From NCBI GenBank assembly GCA_050260775.1, contig JBLNCP010000028.1:1-64000 (forward strand): a stretch of DNA of 64,000 nucleotides. The letters run 5' to 3'. A model generated the notes under the pieces. The model saw only the letters and a list, made by a program, of their open reading frames with translations, had not been told where the DNA came from and did no database searches. Numbering within the stretch: the first letter of the stretch is position 1; each line of letters begins with the position of its first letter. This document shows, piece after piece, positions 28,218 through 37,285 of this stretch. The translations under genes were made by a program, and so were the position numbers. The DNA comes from CALABS01 sp050260775. GTDB lineage: Bacteria > Pseudomonadota > Alphaproteobacteria > Rhodospirillales > Magnetospirillaceae.

Positions 28218-30128
28218 ATGGCCAAGATCACCGCCAAACTTTCGTCCGATTTCGCGGCCTTTTCCCTGCCCACCATCGACGTCTATTCGACCCTCTCCCA
28301 GTTTGGAATGCAGTGGGTTGACGGCATCTGGGGATGGACAGAGCAGACCGTATCGAGTTCGAAGGTCGTCCTGACCGACGGAAGGGGCGGAACTGCGACG
28401 GCGACCGGGTCATTTGGAGCCGGCGGCATCACCATCAAGGGCTTGAGCGTGGTCACCTCGGCCGGCGAATCCTTCGCGATGGCCGGATCCATGCGCTTCG
28501 ACGTCTACGGCAATTACCTTGGGACCAAGATCACCAGCCTGTCCGGGGCGAGCGCCGATTGGTCGTTCGCCATGACCGGGTCGGTGTCCGAGACGGCGAC
28601 CGGCGACGCATCCGGGGCGCTGACCAATTTCACGTTCAAGCATGGCGATACCGAAGTCACGCTGAAGGGCAATGTTTCCGCGGCCGAATATTTCGCGTCC
28701 GACATGGTGTCATCCATGGCGGTGACGTCGATTTCCCTGACGCGTGGCGCAGATTCCTTTACCGCGAGCGGGCTGTCCGCCACGTTCGACATCACAAATT
28801 TCTGGTCCGCCGTCATGCCGATGGCCGACGAGATGCTGCTGAGCGGCGACGACGTCATCACGCTCACCATTGCTGGCGGCGGGACCGCCAGTGGCTACGG
28901 CGGCAACGATACGGTGACCGGGGGAACCGGGGCGGATTCGCTGTCGGGGGGCGACGGGAACGACAAGTTGGTCGGCGGCAACGGCGACGACAGGCTGGCG
29001 GGCGGCGCGGGCGACGACAAGCTGGCGGGTGACCAGGGCTGGGATACCGCGTCCTTCACCGATGCCTACGACAGCGTCGCCATCGTGCGGAGCGCTGCCA
29101 ACACCATCACGGTGATCAGTTCCGAAGGAACCGACGTGGTGTCGGATGTGGAGCAGTTTTCATTCGCCGGCACGGGCATGTCCTTCGCGGACGTCGTCGC
29201 CAACCACGCCAGTATTTTCGCCGACCGCTTCGATGCCTCCGTCACCGGCACGCTGGCCGGCGGCAAGGGTGACGACGCCTACACCGTCGATGCCGTGGGC
29301 GATATCGTCGTGGAATTGGCCAAGCAGGGGACCGACAGCGTGGAAACCTCGCTGGATACCTATTCCCTGACCGCCGAGGTGGAACTGCTGCGTTACAGCG
29401 GGGGCGGCGACTTCGTCGGCACCGGAAACGCGGCGGCCAATACCATTTGGGGCGGGGCCGGCAACGACACGCTGGACGGTGGAGGCGGCGCCGACCTGCT
29501 GAATGGCGGGGCCGGCGGTGACATCTATGTAATCGACAACGCCAAGGACAAGGTCGTCGATTCCGACGGCCATGACGAGGTGCGCACCACATTGGCCAAG
29601 CTGACCCTCATGGCCGACGTCGAGGATCTTACCTTCATGGGGTCCAACACCACCGCCTTCACCGGCACCGGCAATGGACTGGATAATCGCATCACCGGCA
29701 AGGGCGGCAAGGACGTGCTCTCCGGGATGGCGGGCGCCGACACCCTGGTCGGCGGCGGCGGCGCCGACAAGCTCACCGGCGGCGCCGATGCCGACGTGTT
29801 CGCCTACCTGCTCGCCTCCGATGGCGGCGACACCATCACCGACTTCCAGCACGGCGTCGACAAGCTCTGCATCGCCATGGACGGTTTTGGCCTGGAGACC
29901 GCGGTTGCCGCGGACATCTTCCGACTGTCCACCGACCCGGGCGATGCCGCGGACCGCTTCATCTACAACTCGACCACCCGCACCCTCTATTTCGACGCGG
30001 ACGGCGACGGGGTGGGGGGGACGGTCGTGGCCGTGCTGAACAAGGGGGCGGTGCTGACCGCCGACGACCTCGACATCCAGCCGGCCGTGAACCTGCAGAG
30101 CGATTTGTTTGCGGTCGGGCCGTTGTGA
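28218..30128 (+). CDS. RTX (hemolysin-type calcium-binding repeat) protein 1
   Basis: 636 residues, no N-terminal signal peptide. Residues 1-215 are a Ser/Thr/Gly-rich beta region of unknown family. Glycine-aspartate nonapeptides follow (GGxGxDxLx) in clusters near 230-275, 405-435 and 490-525, separated by beta-rich linkers; these coil around calcium ions outside the cell. The end contains DRFIYNSTTRTLYFDADGDG, shared in form with RTX protein 2, and then a 20-residue tail after DDLDI. Such proteins leave through type I secretion using C-terminal signals; no type I transporter gene is in the window. Function could be surface layer, adhesin or biofilm matrix. Confidence 0.85.
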   Translation: MAKITAKLSSDFAAFSLPTIDVYSTLSQFGMQWVDGIWGWTEQTVSSSKVVLTDGRGGTATATGSFGAGGITIKGLSVVTSAGESFAMAGSMRFDVYGNYLGTKITSLSGASADWSFAMTGSVSETATGDASGALTNFTFKHGDTEVTLKGNVSAAEYFASDMVSSMAVTSISLTRGADSFTASGLSATFDITNFWSAVMPMADEMLLSGDDVITLTIAGGGTASGYGGNDTVTGGTGADSLSGGDGNDKLVGGNGDDRLAGGAGDDKLAGDQGWDTASFTDAYDSVAIVRSAANTITVISSEGTDVVSDVEQFSFAGTGMSFADVVANHASIFADRFDASVTGTLAGGKGDDAYTVDAVGDIVVELAKQGTDSVETSLDTYSLTAEVELLRYSGGGDFVGTGNAAANTIWGGAGNDTLDGGGGADLLNGGAGGDIYVIDNAKDKVVDSDGHDEVRTTLAKLTLMADVEDLTFMGSNTTAFTGTGNGLDNRITGKGGKDVLSGMAGADTLVGGGGADKLTGGADADVFAYLLASDGGDTITDFQHGVDKLCIAMDGFGLETAVAADIFRLSTDPGDAADRFIYNSTTRTLYFDADGDGVGGTVVAVLNKGAVLTADDLDIQPAVNLQSDLFAVGPL

Positions 30129-30159
30129 GGACGGTCGGTTCGTTTGGAAGGGGTGTTCG

Positions 30160-32289
30160 ATGACGGTCCTCGAAATCGGCCAGCCCTTCGATATGCACAG
30201 GGTCGGGGGCACGACGGATGAACATCCACGTATGGCCGGCTATACGTCGTCGGGGTTCTCCCTTGTCTATTCTTCCCATACCGACACCTACACCGGCGAA
30301 TTCCACCTGAACTCGCGCCGCGTGATCGAGGGGCTCATCACCGGGGTGGAGGTGGCGTCCGACACCGGGGAATTCCGGGTGCGTTACTGCGAACTGAATG
30401 TGACGACCAACGAGATGGCCGGGCGAACCGGCGCACAATTCCGGGAGTTCGTATTTCGCGCCGATGACACACTGATCGGCAGCACTGGCGCCGACGTGAT
30501 CGACGGCTATGCCGGCAACGACACCCTAACCGGCAACGGCGGCGGCGACAGCCTGCTCGGCGGCAAGGGCGATGACCTGTTCTATGTGTACGACGCCGCC
30601 GACCTGGTCATCGAGAGCAAGGCGAGCGGCATCGACACCGTCTCCACCGACCTCGACGCCTATATTCTTCCTGCCAATGTGGAAAACCTGGTGCTTGAGG
30701 TGGGCGGCCTGACCGGCACCGGCAACGGCTTGGCCAATCACCTGGTTGCGAGTTGGGGCAACGTGCTCTACGGCATGGGCGGGTCCGACGTCCTCGATGG
30801 CGGCGAGGGCGACGACACGCTGGACGGCGGAGCCGGCGCCGATGTCATGCGGGGTAACGGCGGCAGCGATGTCTACCTTGTCGATAACGCAAAGGACGTC
30901 GTCTACGACACCCTCGATCCATGGGGGCGGGGAGGCACGGTCATCTCCAGCATCGCCTCCTTGAACCTGACCAGCTTCACGGGCGTCCGGTTCGTCGAGT
31001 TCACCACGACGGGTTCGCACACGTTCACCGGCAACGCCGAGGACAATGTCGTCACCGGCGGCGATGTTGCCGACACCTTCAGTGGCGGCGAGGGTGACGA
31101 TTCTTTGATCGGGCTCGGGGGAGCCGATGTCCTGCGGGGCGGTGCCGGCTCCGACGATCTGTCCGGGGGGATGGGGGCCGACACCTTGGATGGAGGCAGT
31201 GGGGGCGACTGGATGAGTGGCGGGACCGGTGACGACCACTACGTCGTCGATGACGCCGACGATCGGGTGAATGAGGCGCCGGACGAGGGGAAAGATACGG
31301 TCGACACCACCCTCACCCAGTTCACGCTTGCTTCCGAAGTCGAAAACGCAACCTTCGTCGGTACCGGCAATGCCGAGCTGACCGGCAATGAACTGGACAA
31401 CGTGCTGACCGGCGGCAAGGGCAACGATACCCTGTCCGGTGGGCAGGGCTTGGACACCCTGATCGGGGGCAAGGGCGACGACACCTACGTGGTGGACGAC
31501 GGCGACAAGATCGTCGACGCGAGCGGCTGCGATACCGTCAACACCACCCTCGCGTCCTACACCTTGGCGGCAGGTGTCGAAAATCTGGTGTCATTGATCT
31601 GGGGGGATTTCAGCGGCATCGGCAATGCGCTGGCCAACCATCTGGTTTCGGGCAGCGGCAACGACACGCTCGATGGCGGTGCCGGGGCCGACCTTCTTGA
31701 GGGTGGCGACGGCGACGACGTCTATTATTTCGACAACGCCAAGGACTCCGTCGTCGACGAGGCGGGCTGGGACACCGTCATCGCCCTGACGGCCAAGGTG
31801 GACATGGCCCGCTGTGCCGGGGTCGAGCATGTCATCGCCGGAAAGGATGCGGCGCTCACGGTGGTGGGCAATGATCTTGCCAACCTGATCGAAGGCGGCA
31901 CCAAGGCGGACGTCCTGTCCGGGGGCGCCGGCAACGACACGCTGGACGGGGGGAACGGCGTGGACAAGCTGAGCGGCGGCGACGGCGCGGACCTGTTCCT
32001 GTTCGACGCTCCGGCGGATGGCAAGGATACGATTTCCGACTTCGTCTCCAGCGACGACAGCATCGGCATCGTTGCGAGCGGTTTCGGGCTGACCGGGGCT
32101 TCGGAGATCTCCGCGGAGATGTTCTGGGCGGGAAGTGCGGCCCACGATGCCGACGACCGCTTCATCTACGATGCCGGCAAGGCCGTGCTTTACTACGATC
32201 CCGACGGCAGCGGTGCGCGCGCTGCCGTGGCCATAGCCTCCTTCGCCAAGGGCACGGTCCTCGGGCTGGACGACTTCGTCCTGCTTTAG
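30160..32289 (+). CDS. RTX (hemolysin-type calcium-binding repeat) protein 2
   Basis: 709 residues, beginning MTVLEIGQPFDMHRVGG with GGAAGGGG about eight bases upstream; a longer frame from 30109 is unsupported. The N-terminal 110 residues differ from RTX protein 1. From about 110 onward, GGxGxDxLx nonapeptide clusters alternate with linkers of the form TGTGNxLxN / VxNLxxEV. It ends in DRFIYDAGKAVLYYDPDGSG and LDDFVLL, a typical type I secretion end with acidic and hydrophobic residues. It starts 31 bases after RTX protein 1 and is probably co-transcribed. The related C-termini suggest tandem duplication followed by replacement of the N-terminal region. Confidence 0.87.
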   Translation: MTVLEIGQPFDMHRVGGTTDEHPRMAGYTSSGFSLVYSSHTDTYTGEFHLNSRRVIEGLITGVEVASDTGEFRVRYCELNVTTNEMAGRTGAQFREFVFRADDTLIGSTGADVIDGYAGNDTLTGNGGGDSLLGGKGDDLFYVYDAADLVIESKASGIDTVSTDLDAYILPANVENLVLEVGGLTGTGNGLANHLVASWGNVLYGMGGSDVLDGGEGDDTLDGGAGADVMRGNGGSDVYLVDNAKDVVYDTLDPWGRGGTVISSIASLNLTSFTGVRFVEFTTTGSHTFTGNAEDNVVTGGDVADTFSGGEGDDSLIGLGGADVLRGGAGSDDLSGGMGADTLDGGSGGDWMSGGTGDDHYVVDDADDRVNEAPDEGKDTVDTTLTQFTLASEVENATFVGTGNAELTGNELDNVLTGGKGNDTLSGGQGLDTLIGGKGDDTYVVDDGDKIVDASGCDTVNTTLASYTLAAGVENLVSLIWGDFSGIGNALANHLVSGSGNDTLDGGAGADLLEGGDGDDVYYFDNAKDSVVDEAGWDTVIALTAKVDMARCAGVEHVIAGKDAALTVVGNDLANLIEGGTKADVLSGGAGNDTLDGGNGVDKLSGGDGADLFLFDAPADGKDTISDFVSSDDSIGIVASGFGLTGASEISAEMFWAGSAAHDADDRFIYDAGKAVLYYDPDGSGARAAVAIASFAKGTVLGLDDFVLL

Positions 32290-32486
32290 TCGGCCAGCAG
32301 CATCCAGGTGTGGTCGCGGGAGAAGCCGGCGACGATGAACTGGGCGTGTTCGAAGGTGCCGTTGATGACCATGAACGGCTGGCCGTCGCGATGGAGGGTG
32401 AAGGTGCGGGTGGCGCTCTCGCGGACGACCGGCGCATGCTCGGGGTGGAAGACCTTGGCGGTTGCGGTACGGAGCATGCGGATCAT
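32286..32486 (-). CDS. Small protein of unknown function
   Basis: 66 residues (MIRMLRTATAKVFHPEHAP...), ending in WMLLAD. No family is recognised. It is supported as a real gene by a strong ribosome site (GAGGAGGG, four bases before ATG) and by codon composition like its neighbours. It has no signal peptide. The middle (FTLHRDGQPFMVINGTFEHA) looks like a small beta domain. Its stop overlaps the stop of RTX protein 2 on the other strand, so the two genes converge with no room for a separate terminator. Confidence 0.55.
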   Translation of the reverse strand: MIRMLRTATAKVFHPEHAPVVRESATRTFTLHRDGQPFMVINGTFEHAQFIVAGFSRDHTWMLLAD

Positions 32487-32658
32487 TCTACCCTCCTCGG
32501 TTACCCCCGTTCGTCGGCCTCAGGCCGGTGGGGTACTTCGATGAAGGTATGCCCTCTGAGGAAAACTTGAAGGGCTATTCCTTTCGTACCTGCCCATTCG
32601 CGCGCGGTATCCCCAAACGGAAGATGTTCGCCCCTCCCTGTCATCCGCAGGCCTCCCT

Positions 32659-32752
32659 GTCATCCTGAGCGCTGCGAAAATCTCTTCCGGTCGAGGCACC
32701 CGGTGCCCGGTCCGGCAAGATCCTTCCGACGCTGGCGCGCCCTCAGGATGAC
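32659..32752. repeat. GTCATCCTGAG...CTCAGGATGAC repeat unit
   Basis: About 94 bases with terminal inverted repeats GTCATCCTGAGCG / CGCCCTCAGGATGAC and an inner right-arm segment AAGATCCTTCCGACG. A degenerate extra left end (TGTCATCCGCAGG) lies just before it at about 32639. It sits downstream of the ALA synthase gene. Sister copies are at 38366, 42156 and 42260. Confidence 0.85.
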
Positions 32753-32778
32753 GATGGGGGGAGCGTGGGCGCGGCGGC

Positions 32779-34011
32779 CTATTCGGCGGCGGCGGCCTTC
32801 TTGTGGACCTTGTGCAGGTCGAGGCGGTCCCACACGTCGCAGAAGGCGGCGACCAGATGATCCATCATGGCGTCGTCGTGCAGCGGGGTCGGGGTGATGC
32901 GCAGGCGCTCGGTGCCGACCGGAACGGTGGGGTAGTTGATCGGCTGGACGTAGATGTTGTGCTCGCGCAGCAGGATGTCGGAGGCCTGCTTGCACAGCGC
33001 CGCGTTGCCGACCATGACCGGCACGATGTGGCTGACCGAGTCGAGCACCGGGATGCCCTGGTCGGACAGGCGGCGCTTGAGGGTGGCGGCACGCTCCTGG
33101 TGACGCTCGCGCAGTTCGGGATGGCGGCGCAGGAAGCGGATCGAGGCGGTGGCGGCGGCGGCGACCGCCGGCGGCATCGACGACGAGAAGATGAAGCCCT
33201 GGCCGAAGCTGCGGACGTAGTCGACCAGGTTGGCCGAGGCGGCGATGTAGCCGCCGACCACGCCGATGGCCTTGGCCAGCGTGCCCTGGATGATGGTGAT
33301 GCGCTCGCGCACGCCGTCGCGCTCAGCGACGCCCGAGCCCTCGGCGCCGTACATGCCGACGGCGTGGACCTCGTCGAGGAAGGTCATGGCGTTGTGACGC
33401 TCGGCGACGTCGCAGAACTCGGCCAGCGGGGCGATGTCGCCGTCCATGGAATAGACGGACTCGAACGCCACCAGCTTCGGCACCTCGTTGGGATAGGCCG
33501 ACAGCAGCTCTTCGAGGTGCTCCGCGTCGTTGTGGCGGAACACGTGCTTGGCCGAGCGCCCGTGGCGGATGCCCTCGATCATGGAGTTGTGGTTGAGCTC
33601 GTCGGAGAACACGACCATGTTGGGAATGGTGGCGCCCAGCGTCGACAGCGTCGTTTGGTTGGCGACGTAACCCGAGGTGAACAGCAGCGACGATTCCTTG
33701 GCGTTGAAGCTAGCCAGCTCCTCTTCCAGGATCACGTGGTAATGGTTGGTGCCCGAGATGTTGCGGGTGCCGCCAGCGCCGGCGCCGCACTTGGCCAGGG
33801 CCTCCTGGGCGGCGGCGATCACCTCGGGGTGCTGGCCCATGCCGAGATAATCGTTCGAGCACCACACGGTGACCTCGTGGGTCTTGCCGTCGCGGTAGTT
33901 CAGCGCGATGGGGAAGCGTCCGGCCTGGCGCTCGAGGTCGGCGAAAACCCGGTAGCGGCCCTCGGATTTGAGGTCGTGCAGCCGCTTGGCGAAGTAATGC
34001 TCGTAGTTCAT
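32779..34011 (-). CDS. hemA: 5-aminolevulinate synthase
   Basis: PLP enzyme that condenses glycine with succinyl-CoA to 5-aminolevulinate, the C4 (Shemin) entry to tetrapyrroles used by most alphaproteobacteria. 410 residues, usual length. Landmarks: CSNDYLGMGQHPEV, GTRNISGTNHYHV, DEVHAVGMYG and the PLP lysine in GTLAKAIGVVGGYIA; the Gly and Phe more common around that Lys are Ala and Ile here. GGAGGGAGG precedes the ATG by about ten bases. The gene lies 127 bases after a class III aminotransferase on the same strand, so it may have its own promoter. A glutamyl-tRNA reductase gene of the alternative C5 route is at 38465-39712. Confidence 0.95.
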   Translation of the reverse strand: MNYEHYFAKRLHDLKSEGRYRVFADLERQAGRFPIALNYRDGKTHEVTVWCSNDYLGMGQHPEVIAAAQEALAKCGAGAGGTRNISGTNHYHVILEEELASFNAKESSLLFTSGYVANQTTLSTLGATIPNMVVFSDELNHNSMIEGIRHGRSAKHVFRHNDAEHLEELLSAYPNEVPKLVAFESVYSMDGDIAPLAEFCDVAERHNAMTFLDEVHAVGMYGAEGSGVAERDGVRERITIIQGTLAKAIGVVGGYIAASANLVDYVRSFGQGFIFSSSMPPAVAAAATASIRFLRRHPELRERHQERAATLKRRLSDQGIPVLDSVSHIVPVMVGNAALCKQASDILLREHNIYVQPINYPTVPVGTERLRITPTPLHDDAMMDHLVAAFCDVWDRLDLHKVHKKAAAAE

Positions 34012-34138
34012 TTCGAACTGCCTCCCTCCGCGCCTTGGGACGGCGTGCGCCCTGGCGTGGTGTCCGTAGTTGCGGCGATCCTAAAGGATGGAAACGACGC
34101 AAAGCAAGTTAACAACTCGGTAATCTTCGAGCGCGCCC

Positions 34139-35521
34139 TTAGGTGCACCGCGAAATAATACCATCCGCGACAAGTTCGCCATGAGCTTCGTCAAGGGCGA
34201 GCCGGAAGCGCCGCAGCATCTCTACGATTTCCGCTTCCGAGATGATCAAAGGCGGGGCGAAGGCCACCGCGTCGCCCATCGCCCTCAGGATCACCCCGTG
34301 CGCCTGCGCCTTGGCCACCACGCGGGCGCCCACCCCCAACTTGGGGTCGAAGGCGGACTTGCCGTCCTTGCCGGCCACCAGCTCGACGGCGCCGATGAGG
34401 CCGACGCCGCGGGCCTCGCCGACCATCGGATGCTGCTGCAGCGCGGTCAGGCCGGCCTGCAGCACCGGCGCCACCGCGCGCACGTGGCCGAGGATGTCGC
34501 GCTCGCGATAGATGGCGAGAGCCTCCAGCGCCACCGCCGCCGGCACCGGGTGGCCGCCATAGGTCAGGCCGTGCCCGAACACGCCGATACGCCCGGCCTC
34601 GTCGCGGATCGGCTCGTAGACATGGCCGGCGACGATCAGGGCCGAGATCGGCAGGTAGCCCGACGACAGCCCCTTGGCCACGGTCATCATGTCGGGACGG
34701 AGGCCGAAGGTCTCGGAGCCGAACATGTTGCCGGTGCGGCCGAAGCCGGTGATCACCTCGTCGGCGACCAGCAGGACGTCGTATTTCCGCAGCACCGCCT
34801 GGATCTTCTCGAAATAGCCGGCCGGCGGCACGATCACCCCGCCGGCGCCCATCACCGGCTCGGCGAAGAAGGCGGCGACGGTGTCGGGCCCCTCGGCCAG
34901 GATCAGCTTCTCCAGTTCCTCGGCGCGGCGGGTGGCGAACTGCTCCTCGCTCTCGCCAGCCTCGCCGTAGCGCCAGTAATGGGGACAGCCGGTGTGCAGG
35001 ATGCCGTCGATGGGCAGGTCGAACGAGCGCTGGTTGTTGACCAGGCCGGTCAGCGAGCCGGTGGCGACGGTGACGCCGTGATAGGCGCGCTCACGGGCGA
35101 TGATCTTCTTCTTGGCCGGGCGGCCAAGGGCATTGTTCATGTACCAGATCAGCTTGATGGCGGTGTCGTTGGCCTCGGAACCCGAGCAGGCCAGGAACAC
35201 CTTGGCGTCCGGCACCGGCGCCATCTCGGCCAGCGCCTCGGCCAGCCGCACGCCCGGCGTGTGGGCCTTGGAGCTGAACAGGTGGTAGAAGGGCAGCTCG
35301 CGCATCTGCCGCGCCGCCGCCTCGACCAGCCGCTCCTCGCCCCAGCCGAGCGCCGTGCACCACAGGCCGGCCAGGCCCTCGATGTAGTCGCGGCCGTCCT
35401 CGTCGAACACCCGCACGCCCTCGCCCCGGACGATGACCAGCGGCCCGCTCTCGGGATGGCGGGCCAGGTTGGTGTAGGGGTGGAACAGGTGGGCGACGTC
35501 GGCGTCACGGACGTTGGTCAT
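34139..35521 (-). CDS. Class III (omega) aminotransferase
   Basis: PLP-dependent aminotransferase of 460 residues beginning MTNVRDADVAHLFHPYTN, with GGAGG directly upstream; a frame 20 codons longer is unsupported. Landmarks: CSGSEANDTAIKL, the Asp of LLVADEVITGFGRTG and the PLP Lys in TVAKGLSSGYLP. The motif pattern matches the beta-alanine/pyruvate or omega-amino acid type. It is not the glutamate-1-semialdehyde aminomutase needed for the C5 pathway, whose sequence pattern differs. Exact amine donor is unknown. It lies just upstream of ALA synthase, but a functional link is not evident. Confidence 0.88.
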   Translation of the reverse strand: MTNVRDADVAHLFHPYTNLARHPESGPLVIVRGEGVRVFDEDGRDYIEGLAGLWCTALGWGEERLVEAAARQMRELPFYHLFSSKAHTPGVRLAEALAEMAPVPDAKVFLACSGSEANDTAIKLIWYMNNALGRPAKKKIIARERAYHGVTVATGSLTGLVNNQRSFDLPIDGILHTGCPHYWRYGEAGESEEQFATRRAEELEKLILAEGPDTVAAFFAEPVMGAGGVIVPPAGYFEKIQAVLRKYDVLLVADEVITGFGRTGNMFGSETFGLRPDMMTVAKGLSSGYLPISALIVAGHVYEPIRDEAGRIGVFGHGLTYGGHPVPAAVALEALAIYRERDILGHVRAVAPVLQAGLTALQQHPMVGEARGVGLIGAVELVAGKDGKSAFDPKLGVGARVVAKAQAHGVILRAMGDAVAFAPPLIISEAEIVEMLRRFRLALDEAHGELVADGIISRCT

Positions 35522-35589
35522 GGATCCTCCAGCATGGGGGAGGAAGTGTAGACCCATCCCTGCCCGTGACCAAGGCACCACTGGTGGGC

Positions 35590-35649
35590 GTCACCCCCGC
35601 GCAAGCGGGGGTCCAGGACAGTCTGGATACCCGCATTCGCGGGCATGAC
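35590..35649. repeat. GTCA...TGAC repeat with two GC hairpins
   Basis: Starts GTCACCCCCGCGCAAGCGGG and ends CCCGCATTCGCGGGCATGAC, each arm forming a hairpin, with GTCCAG / CTGGAT near the centre. Internal sequence is unlike the TCATCCTGAG family but the GTCA and TGAC ends and double-hairpin layout are shared. It lies 13 bases beyond the DUF4167 stop codon and may double as a transcription or processing signal. Confidence 0.75.
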
Positions 35650-35662
35650 GAAGAGTGGTGTC

Positions 35663-36115
<453 letters not shown>

Positions 36116-36372
36116 GGATCCTGCCTTTTGACCGTTATGTTTGTTACCGAACGATCACCCAACGAGCCGGGGTCGGCTCGACCGCTTCCAAACGGAGGGC
36201 GGCGGTTGAGGGATCGGAAGGCGCTTGTGCGAGGGGCGGAGCCTCAGGCTCGACGCTGATCTCGCCGTGGTGGCGCTCGTCGGGCGACACCGTAGTAGGG
36301 AAGGCGCTTCTTTCCAACCAATTTTTTTATCCCCCTTGCTTTGCATCGGGCATCGCCCCCGGCGCGCGGCCG

Positions 36373-37221
36373 TCACGGCCGGGCGGTCAGCACGCAACGT
36401 TGGACGCCGGCAAGATCGGCCCGCATGGTCACTCCCGAAAAACCGCATTCTTCCAGCAGCTTGGCGACGGCCTCCGCCTGCCCGGCACCGACTTCCATCG
36501 CCGTGACGCCGCCGGGCGCCAGCAGGCGGGCAAGGTCGGGAGCCAGGCGGCGGTAGCAGTCCAAGCCATCAGGACCGCCCGCGAGGGCCAGACGCGGTTC
36601 GTGCCGCGCCACCTCGGGATCGAGCCGGTCGATCTCGTCATCGGGGATATAAGGCGGGTTGGAGACGATTACATCGAATATTCCGTCGAGCCCGCTACCC
36701 CAGTCGCCCAGGCGGAACTCCATCCGATCGGCGAGGCCGCAGGCGGCGGCGTTGTCGCGGGCCACCGCCAGCGCCGCCGGGCTGGCATCCACCGCCACCG
36801 CGGTCGCGTTGGGCCATTCCGACAACAGCGCCAGCGGCAGGCAGCCGGTGCCGGTGCCGAGATCGAGGACCCGGTAGGGACGCAGGCGGTCGGGCCGGGC
36901 GGCCAGCACCGCCTCGACGACGGTCTCGGTGTCCGGCCGCGGCGCCAGCGTGTCGGCGGTGACCTTCAGCGTCAGCGTCCAGAACCCGCGACGGCCGAGG
37001 ACGTGGCTCATGGGCTCGCGCGCCGCCCGGCGGGCCGCCAGGGCCTCCAGCCGGTCCGCCTCGGCGGCGGTCAGTTCGAGTTCGGGCCGGGACACCACCT
37101 GGGTCTGCTCCAGCCCCACCGCCTCGGCCACCAGCATCCGGGCATCCATCCGCGCGGTGTCGATGCCGGCGGTGGCGAGGCGCTCGGCGATGGCGCGGAT
37201 GGCCTGGCCGACGGTGATCAT
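36373..37221 (-). CDS. prmC: Release factor glutamine methyltransferase
   Basis: Methylates the Gln of the GGQ motif in peptide release factors RF1 and RF2, improving termination. 282 residues: N-terminal helical domain (1-75), then a SAM-dependent methyltransferase domain with motif I VLDLGTGTGCLPLALL and the catalytic NPPY in IVSNPPYIPDDEI. It follows its substrate gene prfA by about 65 bases on the same strand, the usual coupling. The GC-rich inverted repeat in that short gap is listed separately. About 250 bases without a recognisable gene separate it from DUF4167 downstream. Confidence 0.95.
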   Translation of the reverse strand: MITVGQAIRAIAERLATAGIDTARMDARMLVAEAVGLEQTQVVSRPELELTAAEADRLEALAARRAAREPMSHVLGRRGFWTLTLKVTADTLAPRPDTETVVEAVLAARPDRLRPYRVLDLGTGTGCLPLALLSEWPNATAVAVDASPAALAVARDNAAACGLADRMEFRLGDWGSGLDGIFDVIVSNPPYIPDDEIDRLDPEVARHEPRLALAGGPDGLDCYRRLAPDLARLLAPGGVTAMEVGAGQAEAVAKLLEECGFSGVTMRADLAGVQRCVLTARP

Positions 37222-37239
37222 CTCGCCGGCTCCTGCTGT

Positions 37240-37276
37240 CTCCCTCCCTCGCCAAAGGCGGGGGAGGGGGAGATTG
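37240..37276. repeat. GC-rich inverted repeat between prfA and prmC
   Basis: CTCCCTCCCTCGCC and GGCGGGGGAGGGGGAG form an imperfect stem around AAA. The arms resemble those of the CCCTCCCCC element at 53073-53181. Lies wholly in the prfA-prmC gap, so it would be in the transcript. Confidence 0.55.
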
Positions 37277-37285
37277 CCGTGACCG

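Noticed and set aside
34095..34125. Sigma-70 promoter of ALA synthase (TTGCTT/TAGGAT on the minus strand)
   Set aside because: Hexamers are weak and spacing is 18; not distinct enough from chance to list as a feature.
34139..35521. Aminotransferase as glutamate-1-semialdehyde aminomutase (HemL) completing the C5 pathway
   Set aside because: Length and motifs (CSGSEANDTAIKL, TVAKGLSSGYLP) fit omega-amino acid aminotransferases, not HemL.
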